Assembly (NCBI GenBank): GCA_021399445.1
Contig: JAJTUQ010000001.1
Coordinates: 3,224,001 to 3,288,000 of the forward strand
Direction of reading: 5' to 3'
DNA from: Xylogone sp. PMI_703
Taxonomy: Eukaryota; Ascomycota; Leotiomycetes
DNA: 64,000 bases
Each line of letters opens with the position of its first letter. Position 1 is the stretch's first letter. The position numbers and the translations under genes are program-made. The notes under the pieces are model-generated. The model made no database searches. It saw only the letters and a program-made list of their open reading frames with translations, and had not been told where the DNA came from. Positions 49,666 to 60,074 of this stretch are shown here, piece after piece.

Positions 49666-52128
49666 ATGACTATGGTTTTGGCTATGCGACACAATAACCC
49701 AGTTATCTCCGCACTTATCCTAGTGACAATAGTTATCTCGATAGCTGCAGTTATTATTGCGATTAAAGCACCCCATCTTTATAGGTCCTTCGCCAGATAC
49801 TGCAGGCGGCTTTGGAGCTTACGACACCGTGCAAGAGCACCGAATCAGTATCGACGCAAACAGCGTCGTTCTGGGCCTTTATCCAAGAGCAGCTGTTCCA
49901 ATCCTTGGGTTGATCTCGAGGCCCTCCACGAGAAAGAGATTATTGACACTTTCATAAACCAGCCAGTGAAGAATCTAGACTGCAAAAGTGAAGAGCATCT
50001 TCTCAGCGCAAAAGCAACACCGCAACGAATATGGTGTCCAAACCGTGCGAGCGCGAAGGGGGACTTTTTGAGCCCACCGCGGCCAAACCTGAACCATTAC
50101 GGATCCTCAAACATGGAAAGACCATTAGCAACTGCTCAATTTCCTGGGAGTCGGAAGGTAGCAATACCAAATTTGAGTATCTAGATTCAGATGGGACCAA
50201 TAGGAGGGATCAAATGTCGTTTGGTGATGATGCACGGTTGAATATACGCAAGACAAGGAGGGCTCGTGGGGCTGTCACTGATTCACTCTTCGAACCTAGC
50301 CAATCATATACGAGCTCTCCGTATCCAATAACGGGTCTTCCAAAGACTGGGCCTGGTGAGTAGATATTGATCGGTTTTTATATTCACGTTGCTAATATTA
50401 TCAGATTGCGATGATACAGACGTGACACCTAAAGCAAAAAAGACTTCCCAGAAAGCCAGAGACGTTGAGAGTTATCTCGAGTCACAACAGCCATATTCTC
50501 ATCCTGTCTCACCATTCAGTATGGGTGATGGTTCACCACCCAAAATGCCGGCTAGGCGGTTCTCATTAGCTAAAAGTTTCATCTCGAAAACCATAGGCCG
50601 ATCTGGGAAGGGCTTGAAAGCTCTCAATAACTTGAGCTCAGCATATCCTAAGAAAAGAGTTTATCGTGGTTCATCTCAACACAAACCTAGAAGGGATGGT
50701 TCTTCCAACGGAACATCCTACTCAATAGACACGAGCGATTCATTCGAGATGCAAAACCTCTCATCTTCTGATTGTAGCATGAATTCTATGGCTTCTTCGA
50801 CTGGTACAGAACAATCATCCATACCCAGACAACTCTCAACTACAGCCTCACAGATTGCATATACGCTCTGCCCAAAAGTTACCGTCAGCACGGAATTTGA
50901 GAGTGCTGCTAGCAGTAGTTGTTGCATCTGGGCAGGAGTAGAAATCTCGGGAATCCTTCAAAGTGCAGATGGACATACTGGCCCTGATACAGCAACATTG
51001 AGATCCTCGTTGGATACTTCAGATTATGGTTGCTTATATTCGATGTCAATCGACCTGACTCCTGGTGATGGCTGTTTAATTGAGGAGCTAGTTGGGAGCC
51101 TGTATGAATCGGTGTCCATTAAGCTGGGCCAAGCTCGACTTATTCTGGTCAAGGTTAGACTGTGTAATGTCAGTAGCTCCTTTCCACCAACAAAATCATC
51201 TCCGGTTGCATTGATAGCAGATTTGGAGAATCACCTTGGAGATATTGTCACACATTTTCTTACAGTAAAGCTCACTTATAAGCACACTGCTTTTGGATCT
51301 CACAGAGCGACCAATCATATGGACACTGGATCACTTTCACAGGAGACTAAGTTACGGACAATTGCTCACGCTATTATTAAACGACATGATCCCCAATCCA
51401 CGTGGCATCCTCAATCATCTCGCTGTTTTAGCTCGACTCCTGGAGACAGCCCGCTAATTAGACTGGTGGAGAGTTACATGCCCAATGAGAGCGCAATGGA
51501 AGCAATTAGAAGATTGAGCGGAGATAGAGGACACCTCAGAAATAGCGACATGGACTCCAGTCCCCCAAGGGACTGCTTTTATAACCCAGGAGATCTAGAC
51601 CTTGGCCTATCAGCAGTTGATATAGGATCTTCTTTAGCGTCTCACTCCACGACGCTAAGATATCGCACGCCATTGATCCCGGTATCATCTCACATTTCCT
51701 ATCAGAGACAGACAGATCCGGCTCGTAGGATCTGGTCGGAGATGCGCAGAGCTTCACGTGGGGTGTGTGGTTCTCCGCGCGATGATCAATCTAGTGGAGA
51801 CGAATATGATGCATGCCCTTCGCCGAAGACAACTTCCTTGGTTCCGAGTGATGATGTGAAAAGGCCCATGGAGATAGTATGCCACAAAGAAAACATACCC
51901 CCAATCACATCAACTGCTCAGGAAGCGCGGGACAAGATTAAGAGGGTAGCCTTGAGAAATCAACGCAGCATTGGGGCGGATACACTGCGAAGTATGGCAC
52001 CAAGCATAGTCCCGCAAACTCACGCGAAGAATGGATCAAGGGATGCTCTGCACACGACGAATCTCGGCAGCCTCGGCCTGGGTATATCTTCTGGAAGGAT
52101 TTGGGGCCTGGGAATGCCCTGGTGGTGA
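49666..52128 (+). CDS. Large one-membrane-segment protein of unknown function (3 exons)
   Basis: Join of 49666-49965, 50007-50355 and 50405-52128 gives 790 residues. Intron 2 (49 nt, GTGAGT, GCTAAT branch, TCAG) is secure; intron 1 (41 nt, GTGAAG..TCAG) is the only option I found that restores the frame, and is short. The N-terminus has one membrane segment, 'VISALILVTIVISIAAVIIAI', about residues 13-33, followed by a basic stretch (RYCRRLWSLRHRARAPNQYRRK), so the rest probably faces the cytosol. The body is Ser-rich and mostly disordered, with a stretch at about 370-480 that looks folded ('SMSIDLTPGDGCLIEELVG', 'ARLILVKVRLCNV'). The C-terminus has 'KENIPPI'. No known domain; the function is unknown. 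It may be confined to related fungi. Confidence 0.6.
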
Positions 52129-52782
52129 GGCTTTGAAATCGCTGGAAAGTATTGGAAACGGTGACATGTTGGTATGGTTATTGCATGGTTCTAAACGTGA
52201 TTGGGTCCAATGTTATCTGTATTGTTGTGTATCATTAGTGGTAGTGTTTTAGGCTTTCTTTTCCCATAGTCGGATCACTGAGATATTCATTCAACTAAGA
52301 ACAAGGGTTGAAAGAACGTGACAACTTCACTGAGTGCATATAGATAAGGTATGTGCGTTTGAATTATATGTATTAATTTATGCTACGTTTTCCTGTTCAT
52401 ACAAGATCGTCACGAACCATAAAGACAGGTTCAACTCTGCCACCCAAACTCCTATCCTAAGCAAGAGTGTTCCCGAGGTATATATCCGGCGCCAGTAAAG
52501 AATGTAACCAAAGACATTGCTTTTTGTTTCCAACCGCTAATTTGGCCATACAATAATAATTCAGTGAGTCGTGGATTAGAAGGATATGTTCTCGCAACGA
52601 TCTCCTTCCAGGTTGTATCTCCTCTTTCCCCCCCTCGGCAGAGTCCATCTCAGGATATGCTGTTCCGTGATCCACATAATATCGTTCCTTCTACCCAAAT
52701 AATATCCACTTGATGCAGCGGATTGCTCGTATGAACCCTCAATCCAGCCCGGTCCAGTCCAGTCCACCATCCCTTTATCCCA
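52129..52782. other. Intergenic, convergent gene ends
   Basis: Downstream flanks of the large membrane protein gene (plus) and the CYSTM gene (minus). No gene or RNA signal. Confidence 0.4.
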
Positions 52783-53247
52783 CTAGAAGAACAAACACAA
52801 GTCGAAACAGAACGTACACGCGAACACAGTTAACAAGATAGTGCAGCAATCATCGCTTGAACTTCTCTGCTGCTGATAGTACCCTCCCGGCGGCGGCGGG
52901 CCGTACCCAGGACCATAGCCAGGCTGCTGCGCGTAGTATCCTTGGGGAGGACCACCGGGACCGGGACCGTATCCATATGGCCCAGGGCCCTGCTGCTGGT
53001 AGATCGGCTGGGGCCCGGGAGCAAAGTATCCTTGCTGTTGTTGCTGAGGTGGAAAGCCATTCTGCTGGTAGTAGGGTTGGACGTCGCGACCGTCGACTAC
53101 GGGAGTGCTTTGTTGTGGAGGAGGGGACTGCAGGTGCGCTGGTGGTGGACTGCTGATGGGGGTGGGCAGCTCGGCGGTTGCTGGTTTTGCGGAGGATTCA
53201 CCGTAGGATGGTGGTGGGCCGGATGGAGGGTTGTATTTCTCTGCCAT
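52783..53247 (-). CDS. CYSTM-type Pro/Gln-rich protein
   Basis: Single exon, 154 residues. It begins MAEKYNPPSGPPPSYGESS, with a PPSY motif of the WW-ligand type. Residues 20-125 are Pro/Gln/Gly/Tyr-rich with runs such as GYGPGPGGPPQGYY, an intrinsically disordered spacer. The C-terminus is 'SSDDCCTILLTVFACTFCFDLCLFF' in overall form: a Cys-rich hydrophobic segment of about 20 residues that ends the protein, typical of CYSTM (cysteine-rich transmembrane) proteins, which anchor in the plasma membrane and are linked to stress tolerance in fungi and plants. No signal peptide. Three TCACGTGA sites lie 630-730 bp upstream. Confidence 0.85.
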   Translation of the reverse strand: MAEKYNPPSGPPPSYGESSAKPATAELPTPISSPPPAHLQSPPPQQSTPVVDGRDVQPYYQQNGFPPQQQQQGYFAPGPQPIYQQQGPGPYGYGPGPGGPPQGYYAQQPGYGPGYGPPPPGGYYQQQRSSSDDCCTILLTVFACTFCFDLCLFF

Positions 53248-55030
53248 TTTCGGGAAGATGGGGAGTTTGTTTCTTTGTTTGAGTGTTCGTATGAGGTGGT
53301 GAGGTGGTTATCTATGATTCGAGGGAAGATGGTGGTTCAAATATCAAGATCGCTTCGATCGAATTGCAGAGAAGGAGCAATTACACCTAATCACGAGTGA
53401 TGTGATGCAATGGCGCAGGGGGCCGAGAATGCCGTGTGTGAGAATTATATCTGCTGAGAATGCGCTTTGGGGATCCACCGAGCGACCCGTAACTTCCAAC
53501 GGTTTTTTGTAACGGTCGTAGCACAGCCGATGAATCCAACGGCAGCTAACTGCAATGGTGAAAAGCAAAAAGTTGCAAATAATGAAAGAATGCTGAGGAA
53601 CGGGCGGATGGGATGAAGAAATAGGAGAGAGCAAAGAAAGAGCAGTGCCTCACGGGGATGGCAGGTGATGACAGATCACGATGAAGATTAGGAATGATGA
53701 AGCAATGGCGAGGATGGTTCTTGCGCAAACGGGTTCCCCAGAATAGCAATTGAGTTGACGGCGTTTGGCCGCGGTGGCAGCTCTTACGCGCGGACCCTGT
53801 GGCGGAGCAGAAGTGGAGCAGCAGCAGTGTGTTAGTAAGCCACACTGGGTGCGGACAGCAGCTCGTATCCATTGTCACGTGAGTAGCACTATTTGTCACT
53901 TCCGTATTATCACGTGAAGAGAGTGTCTACAAGTATTCTGGATTACTAATTACTGAATAAGCAGCTGATATTATCACGTGACGGTGACATCACTCGACGG
54001 CAGACTCGCTACCCAGAGGAACAATGAAATTCTTCCTGTTGCCCACTGACTCTTCCCCGTGCATCAAACTTGGATTGATTTCTCTCCTTGCTCTATCTAT
54101 CACTTACTCGATGGAACTCGAAGGTTGAATAATATCACCATGGCCGTCACGGTTCTTTCGGAGGTGTGATATTACTTGCTTGAGTGAGCTATAACCATCC
54201 ACCAGCCACTGGCGGTCACACGTGCGGGGCTTGCGAGTGGTGGCCCAGCCCCCTCGATTTTGCACCACAATGGTCCCCTTGGGCAGGATGTCGCATAGCA
54301 CTCGGCCATCTGGACCCTTCTGCATTCTTTCCTCTCTCTTGCATATTTTGTCTTTGATGTAACTGCATCAAAGCTTCTTTGGTGTAATCCTCTTCTCTTT
54401 CAGAACCGAAAAAAATATACTCTCGCATCGCGACCGTTGCACAGCGCTCGGTCGCAGAAGCAGCCTGATTCAGCACCCCGCGGACTCCCACTGCCAGGAC
54501 AAAGCAAGGCTGCGGACTCGGTTGTTGACGTCGTCGCCGTCCTGCTGGAGTACTGACGAGAAGCTGGACCCGCCTCGTCCGTTTCCCAGCGCTTCCGGAG
54601 CTCTGCTACCAGATTCTTGTTCTTTGTCTTTCCGCAACTCAACACCACTGGGTCTCCTCCTCTCTCTTCCATCGCTCGTCGATCGTCGCTCGCTCTTTCG
54701 ATCAATTGCGCTTCCTTCGTTTTCCTCGAATGTGTCGTCGACTATAACTGTTCCGACCCTCAAATACTCGCCCGGGTTGGAGCCCGCGATCCATCAACTG
54801 TCCCGAGCTACGTAATCGCCTGCTTACTTCCTCGAAGAATCACTATCACTATCAACAATAATCATCAACACCACCGCTATCGGACCCCAATACATGATCA
54901 GCGACGTCATTTCTTGCTAGAAGATTTGACCCGGTCGATCATTCAGGAGCATAGCAAATAGAATATCTTCTATCCTTATAGGAGTGCTTCTTATCCTCTT
55001 AGTCCCCATTCACACGAATCGCTCGTCACT
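53248..55030. other. Divergent promoter region
   Basis: Lies between two divergently transcribed genes, so it probably holds both promoters and a long 5' leader for the plus-strand gene (pyrimidine-rich from about 54500). Three TCACGTGA sites are entered separately. The long minus frames at 54100-54760 are antisense to that leader and lack domain signals. Confidence 0.5.
53875..53981. promoter_or_regulatory. Three TCACGTGA (E-box) sites in 107 bp
   Basis: Perfect 8-base palindromes at 53875-53882, 53910-53917 and 53974-53981. CACGTG is the core bound by bHLH factors such as Cbf1 and Pho4 in fungi. They lie between the CYSTM gene and the next plus-strand gene; which gene they serve is not clear. 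Confidence 0.7.
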
Positions 55031-55687
55031 ATGGCGCCTGTCCTCCCTCTGGCCCGCGCCTCTGACGACAGCGACTTCACCGGACCGCTTCCATGGCGTC
55101 GACTCTTAGAGCGATGGACGTCGCCCGAGGCTATATCATCTCCTGCCGACCCTCTGCCTCGCTCTCCAGCTTCCATTTCCGCACGCAGTCCTCTCTCGAA
55201 CCTCTTCGGACGCCAGTCGACTACTGCCATAATCCCTGCTTCCTACGGCAACATCGATAGTGGCCCATCGCCTGGCACGGTAGTCGGTGCAGTACTCGGC
55301 TCAGTCGCAGGGTTTTTATTACTTCTGTGGCTTTTCTATAGCTGTATGAGTCGCAACGGCAGCTTTTGGATTAGGGAGACGACGGAGTCGGAAGTCATCG
55401 TTCGTCGGCCCCACAAGTCGCGCAGTCGTCGTGCTAGCGAAAAGGTGGAGGTCAGAAGGTCAAGGTCGCGCCCCGTGGCGCAGGAGACCATTATCGTGGA
55501 GGAGGAGCGGACGCGGAGGAGGAGTGCAAGTATGTCGAGGAGCAGCGCCAGCGATGAAGTGGTTGTGATTGAAGAGCATAGCCCACCAAGGAAGAGCAAG
55601 AAGAAGGGTCGCCGGGACAGTGGTTTTCGGACGGTAGATCCTTCAGCCTACGGCGGTGTCATTGGCGGGAACCGGAGGAGCCGCTGA
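55031..55687 (+). CDS. One-membrane-segment protein with basic cytosolic tail
   Basis: Single exon, 218 residues, ATG at 55031 in 'cactATGGCG'. Residues 1-80 are Ser/Pro-rich, without a cleaved signal peptide. One membrane segment at about 85-108, 'GTVVGAVLGSVAGFLLLLWL', has a small-residue GxxxG-like pattern. The rest is a charged tail rich in Arg, Ser and Glu: 'PHKSRSRRASEKVEVRRSRS', 'ETIIVEEERTRRRSA' and 'KKKGRRDSGF'. Proteins of this plan are common in Pezizomycotina and lack a named domain. N-terminus outside, tail inside is the likely topology by the positive-inside rule. Function unknown. Confidence 0.75.
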   Translation: MAPVLPLARASDDSDFTGPLPWRRLLERWTSPEAISSPADPLPRSPASISARSPLSNLFGRQSTTAIIPASYGNIDSGPSPGTVVGAVLGSVAGFLLLLWLFYSCMSRNGSFWIRETTESEVIVRRPHKSRSRRASEKVEVRRSRSRPVAQETIIVEEERTRRRSASMSRSSASDEVVVIEEHSPPRKSKKKGRRDSGFRTVDPSAYGGVIGGNRRSR

Positions 55688-56435
55688 TGTACACATACCT
55701 GGGGAATGAAGTGATGAGACGATATTTGCGCCTTTAAATCTGTGATGACGATCACAGGCTTCCATATTATTCTGCACATATGCTACTACCAATTGATGAA
55801 CGGCTCTACTGCCACATCTTGTTTCAGATTAGGTTGAGCTGGGATAGCAGGGGGTAATCTGGTGGCTGCATAAGATCTGGAGCTGCTCTGCGGAATCTAG
55901 ATGTGATGATGAGACGAGTTGCTCAAAAGGCTTTATAAGTGGAATGTATCATGGGGAAGTTTAAAATGTTTCATGTTTATGCTTTATGGTATTATTTTTC
56001 TGGCTGTGATGAGTCTTTTATACGGCGTTCAACGTGCTGGGAGGCCTAGGTCCAGACAAGAAGGGGGCGATGGGATGGAGTCGGGATATCTTTCTGTTCT
56101 GGTATTTAGAGATATCCGCAATTTGCATGGGGTTTAGTGGTAGCGCTATATAGCTATACATGTCATGTAGGTTAAGAGTCAATGAAGTGAATCCAAACAC
56201 TGTGAATCCAAGCACTAAGAAATAATTGTTTGTGAGGGTTAATTTCTTACTCAGCTCTGGCAATCGCGGAGCTTATTCCAGTATGGTTTTTACCTAGCTT
56301 CTGTCTACAGATATCCAACTTGATTGAATATATGGCTAAAGTAGTTAGAGATGTAAAGAACATGGTATAGATTTTGATATTCTACATTATAAAGGTTGGT
56401 ATTGGCATCTCCAAACGCACACAGCGCTACTATAT
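55688..56435. other. Intergenic, convergent gene ends
   Basis: 3' flanks of the membrane-protein gene (plus) and the enoyl-CoA hydratase gene (minus). No coding or RNA signal. Confidence 0.4.
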
Positions 56436-57649
56436 CTACAGCTTCGATGGTTTCTTCGCCGCCTTAGGTCTATTTCCTGTGTCTATTTCAGTCCACCAAG
56501 GAACATTTGGAGGAACATCATCGACGCTAGCCTGGAAATTGGGCTTTCTCTTCTCGAAGAACGCAGCAACACCTTCTTTCTGGTCCCTGTTGTCATCTGT
56601 CAGTATCTCCCATGATCTACATGCTATGGTTTCTCTTAAAGAATAGACGAAGGAATATCAAACTGCACGTACTTTCCACCGAACACGTGAGAGAGGAGAA
56701 AGGATTCCACCAAATGAGCACCCTCAGCGGTCTCCGGATTACGCCACATGAGAGCGTGATTCAAAGACATGGACAGCGAACTAACATTCTCCGCTATCTC
56801 AGTCGCCAGCTCCAACGCCCTGGGAAGCACCTGCGATGCCTCGGGATAAGTCTCCGCAAACAATGGACCGAAATGCTTCGAGTTGGGCGGGAACACTCCT
56901 CCGGTGGTGACGAGGTACATTGCCCGCGAGTGACCAATCAGACGGGGTAGGAAGTATGAGGAGCATGATTCCATGACGATTCCTCGTCTTGCAAAGACGA
57001 ATCCGTATTTCCCGCCTTCGTAAGCTATCCTGATATTCTATAAGCACACATGATGGAGTAACTTGGGATTCATACACGCTTCATACAACGTACCTGATGG
57101 CTGCTGGGAGTGTCATCGTCATGCCCACTCCAACGGCGGAACCTTGCATGGCTGCGATAGTTGGTTTTCGACATCGGTGTATTGCAAGAGCTACGCGGCC
57201 ACCACTATTAAAGGGGAGCAATTGAGGCTCAGCATTCAGTTCAATTCAATTTATCCAACTCAACACAATTCAACAAGCTACCTCTCCACCAAGGATGAGT
57301 ATAGTAGAAGAATGAATACTCACCCATCTCGATGATCCATAGCCTTTTCTCTGCTCCCTCCCCCGAATCCAATCTCCAGATCAGCTCCAGCACAGAATGT
57401 CTTACCGGCCCCGGTCAGGACAATGACTTTGACGCGATCATCGACGTCAAACATGGGGTACACCCTCTCGAAATCAAGCACCATAGTCGTAGTGAACGCA
57501 TTGTGTTTTTCCGGCCTGTTCAACGTGACGACTATAATCGGCGTCGCGGTTTTAGAGCCTGGAGGGTAGTGAGAGACCTTGAGGTGTTCTGTTTGCACCC
57601 CCGTCTCGTAGGACTCGGGGATGACGATGGGAGGTGGAGTGGGAATCAT
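56436..57649 (-). CDS. Peroxisomal enoyl-CoA hydratase/isomerase (4 exons)
   Basis: Join of 57649-57324, 57204-57094, 57029-56673 and 56586-56436 gives 314 residues; every intron is in phase. Crotonase-fold motifs: '[17 protein letters not shown]' near 41-57, the oxyanion-hole loop '[13 protein letters not shown]' at 80-92, '[20 protein letters not shown]' in exon 2 with the second oxyanion Gly, and '[19 protein letters not shown]' (the family's acidic residue) in exon 3. The last exon ends '..KKPSKL', a canonical SKL peroxisomal targeting signal type 1. The protein should hydrate or isomerise enoyl-CoA esters in peroxisomal fatty-acid breakdown; the exact substrate is not clear. The stop and targeting signal are visible only with the last exon (56436-56586). 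Confidence 0.92.
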
Positions 57650-58276
57650 CTTATTATCTTATCTTGGGGGAGGGTAAGAATTGTATACACGTGATTATTA
57701 CTGTATATGTATTATAAACAGGATTCTTCTTTTACTTTTATTTATTTATTTGGTAGGTTTTATTTGATTGCTGGGTAAGACAAAGCATATGGACACCTCG
57801 GTTTGGCTGATAACTATTCGGTTCTAGACGCGTTTAGTGCCTATCTCCCTTTTGCCCCCCTCTATTCGAGCCTACTGACTCGGGAGCCAGTTATCATAAT
57901 TTTTTATTAATCACGACAAATCTGAGCAACTATCCATTTTGTTTTGTATTCAATTTAGATGGATCTACATATAGAGTATTGGAATCATTTAGAAAATTTA
58001 TGAGCAGTGTTTAGCCTTTTTTGCACCTTACTAATCTGTAAAAGGATTATGAGTAGGTTACTAAGTGCGAATTGACTACATATTTTCTTTCCAACATAGC
58101 TATAGATCTTGTTTACTACAAAAGGGTAAAGTGGTGGAAGGAAAACTTTTTTTTGGATCAAAAATCCAGAGATGAATGTATTGAAATCGCCAAGATGAGT
58201 AAGAAACTGTTGTCTTCACTTCTACGACAATGCTAACCTTAGGTATAGTATCGACTAGTATTTAGTGCTCGATTCC
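57650..58276. other. Intergenic, AT-rich
   Basis: Promoter side of the hydratase gene at the left. The rest is AT-rich without coding signal, and marks the change from the compact block to AT-rich DNA. Confidence 0.4.
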
Positions 58277-59188
58277 CTAAATATGAACTGATTTCCGGTC
58301 TACTTTGTCTCGTATAAATCCAACCAAGTCGTCAATCTCATCTGGGATCTTGTACCAATGTCCCTGGTCTTTGTAGCTCTTCCATAAGACTTTGTATCCT
58401 ATGAGAACGAGAACATGACGGGCATTTTCTCCGAAGCAAATCTTGACCTTCTCGTCGTCAGTGCCATGTCCGAGGAAAACTGGTGTTGATATAGATGATG
58501 TTTGCGTTGTTGGATTATCGAGCTCCTCCAAACACAATAGATTTCTATAATGTTTTAAAGCTTTGACAATAGGATCCAACTTTGTCTGGTCTTGCTTACT
58601 GGATGTAGAAGAATCGTCACTGTCGGGACCAAAATGATTTTCATCATCGTCAACCTCATCTTCACCCTTGATAGCATGCTCGATCTCGTCACTAAAAGGC
58701 AGCCAGCCGCTCATTCCTATGAATCCGCCGATTGGGAAATCAATAGCAAGCAGACAAGACAAGGCCATAGAACAACCCTGACTAAGTCCGCCGAGAATGA
58801 CATTTCGATAGGGCACTTTTTGAGACTCTTGATTGATTAACATGAGGATCTCTGGAACCGACTCGGCGAGCCCTTTGAGCTGAGTATGCTGCCGAACGGA
58901 AGGATCGTCCAAAGAAGCAATATCATACCATTGTGTAAGTTTTGCTCGACTGAATGCGCTGGACCGGCGGCGCTTAGCTGTTGGGAATATGAATCTTGCG
59001 CCACGGAATATTTCTCTCAAGTTTTGGCCGTTAGAGCAGATTCCCGTCTCGAGCAATACTTGCCCGAATTCTTTGCCGTTTGATCCAAGCCCATGGAGGA
59101 GAATGAAGCTATGGGTATGGTTTGATATAGGTTCAACAACATATGGTGATGAATGATTCCGTTCAGTATCGTTTCGTGATCCAGCCAT
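58277..59188 (-). CDS. Acyl-protein thioesterase / phospholipase-carboxylesterase family hydrolase
   Basis: Single exon of 303 residues from the ATG at 59186-59188; the upstream in-frame extension only reaches a TTG. Alpha/beta hydrolase core: 'SFILLHGLGSNGKEF' near 27-41, the nucleophile elbow 'GGLSQGCSMAL' (Ser136), 'GFIGMSGWLPF', 'PVFLGHGTDDEKV' (Asp 244 or 245) and 'GHWYKIPDE' (His277). These give the full Ser-Asp-His triad of the APT1/carboxylesterase group, which removes fatty acyl groups from proteins or lysophospholipids. It is longer than the usual ~230 residues because of an acidic Ser/Asp insert at 172-205 ('GEDEVDDDENHF', 'DSDDSSTSSKQDQ') in the cap region. This is typical of a divergent fungal paralogue rather than the housekeeping APT1. 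No signal peptide; cytosolic. Confidence 0.85.
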   Translation of the reverse strand: MAGSRNDTERNHSSPYVVEPISNHTHSFILLHGLGSNGKEFGQVLLETGICSNGQNLREIFRGARFIFPTAKRRRSSAFSRAKLTQWYDIASLDDPSVRQHTQLKGLAESVPEILMLINQESQKVPYRNVILGGLSQGCSMALSCLLAIDFPIGGFIGMSGWLPFSDEIEHAIKGEDEVDDDENHFGPDSDDSSTSSKQDQTKLDPIVKALKHYRNLLCLEELDNPTTQTSSISTPVFLGHGTDDEKVKICFGENARHVLVLIGYKVLWKSYKDQGHWYKIPDEIDDLVGFIRDKVDRKSVHI

Positions 59189-60074
59189 AATTTCGAAAAA
59201 ACCAGCCAAGTTTGCAGGAATTTCTTTTGTTTATGAGAGGTTCTCTTATAATAGAGTTCAGAGTCGCTTCGGTTTTTCAACCTCTAATCTGTCTTTAGCT
59301 TTTCTCTGAACAATACTGATCTAGCAACATGAACGTCCCGTTGTCTGCTTTCCCCTGCCTTCCTTAATATTTGTTAGTTGCATATACACCTCTGGACTAA
59401 ATTCTCTTGATATCTGTCTTAGAACATGAAAATATTAATGCAGAATCTCAATCTGAGCGTGCTATTTACTTATATTCCGTGTATTGTTAGACATTTCACA
59501 TCTTTCATAGTAAACCAGAGTATGCTGAATTTAGCACATGCTACGTGAATACTTAGAATACTTGAAAGTGGACAAGTATACTGTGATATTTAGTCTGGTT
59601 ACCTCAGCCAATCCCTAAAGCTCTGTGTCAGAGTACCTGTGCTGGCATGGTGGGGAAGGTCGTCAGGCCAGCCTAGTCACCATAGAGCTAGCTATTAGAA
59701 ACTTCACAACCTATACGGGCAGCGAATCGTACCTGTAATTAGAGTGCTAGAATCAGTCTTTATTTATCTCTGAACTTATTAGATATACGTTGTATCATCA
59801 AATTTTAGCCACGTACTTTTAATCGCAATGTTCTAGTCATTGTCTTGCTGTGCTTTACTCTGTGTTACTGACATTTCCAACACAATAAACATTTTACTTT
59901 CCAAGGTATATGGATGGTTGAGAGTTGCGCATACTGTAATAAGAGTGAAAGTTAAAGTAAGTCACTAGCAAACATTAGGACTGTCATCGCTTAGTTCCAG
60001 ACCGACATATTGTATCGTATCTGTTTCTAACGACGCTGGAAAGGTCTTCAACTCCTTGACACTTTTGTTTGAAC
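59189..60074. other. Intergenic, AT-rich
   Basis: Between divergent genes. No coding or RNA signal. One stretch of balanced composition at 59620-59720 looks unlike its neighbours, but I cannot name it. Confidence 0.4.

Noticed and set aside
54470..54763. Arg/Glu-rich minus-strand frames in the divergent promoter
   Set aside because: They are antisense to a CT-rich leader, which by itself yields Arg/Glu-rich translations.
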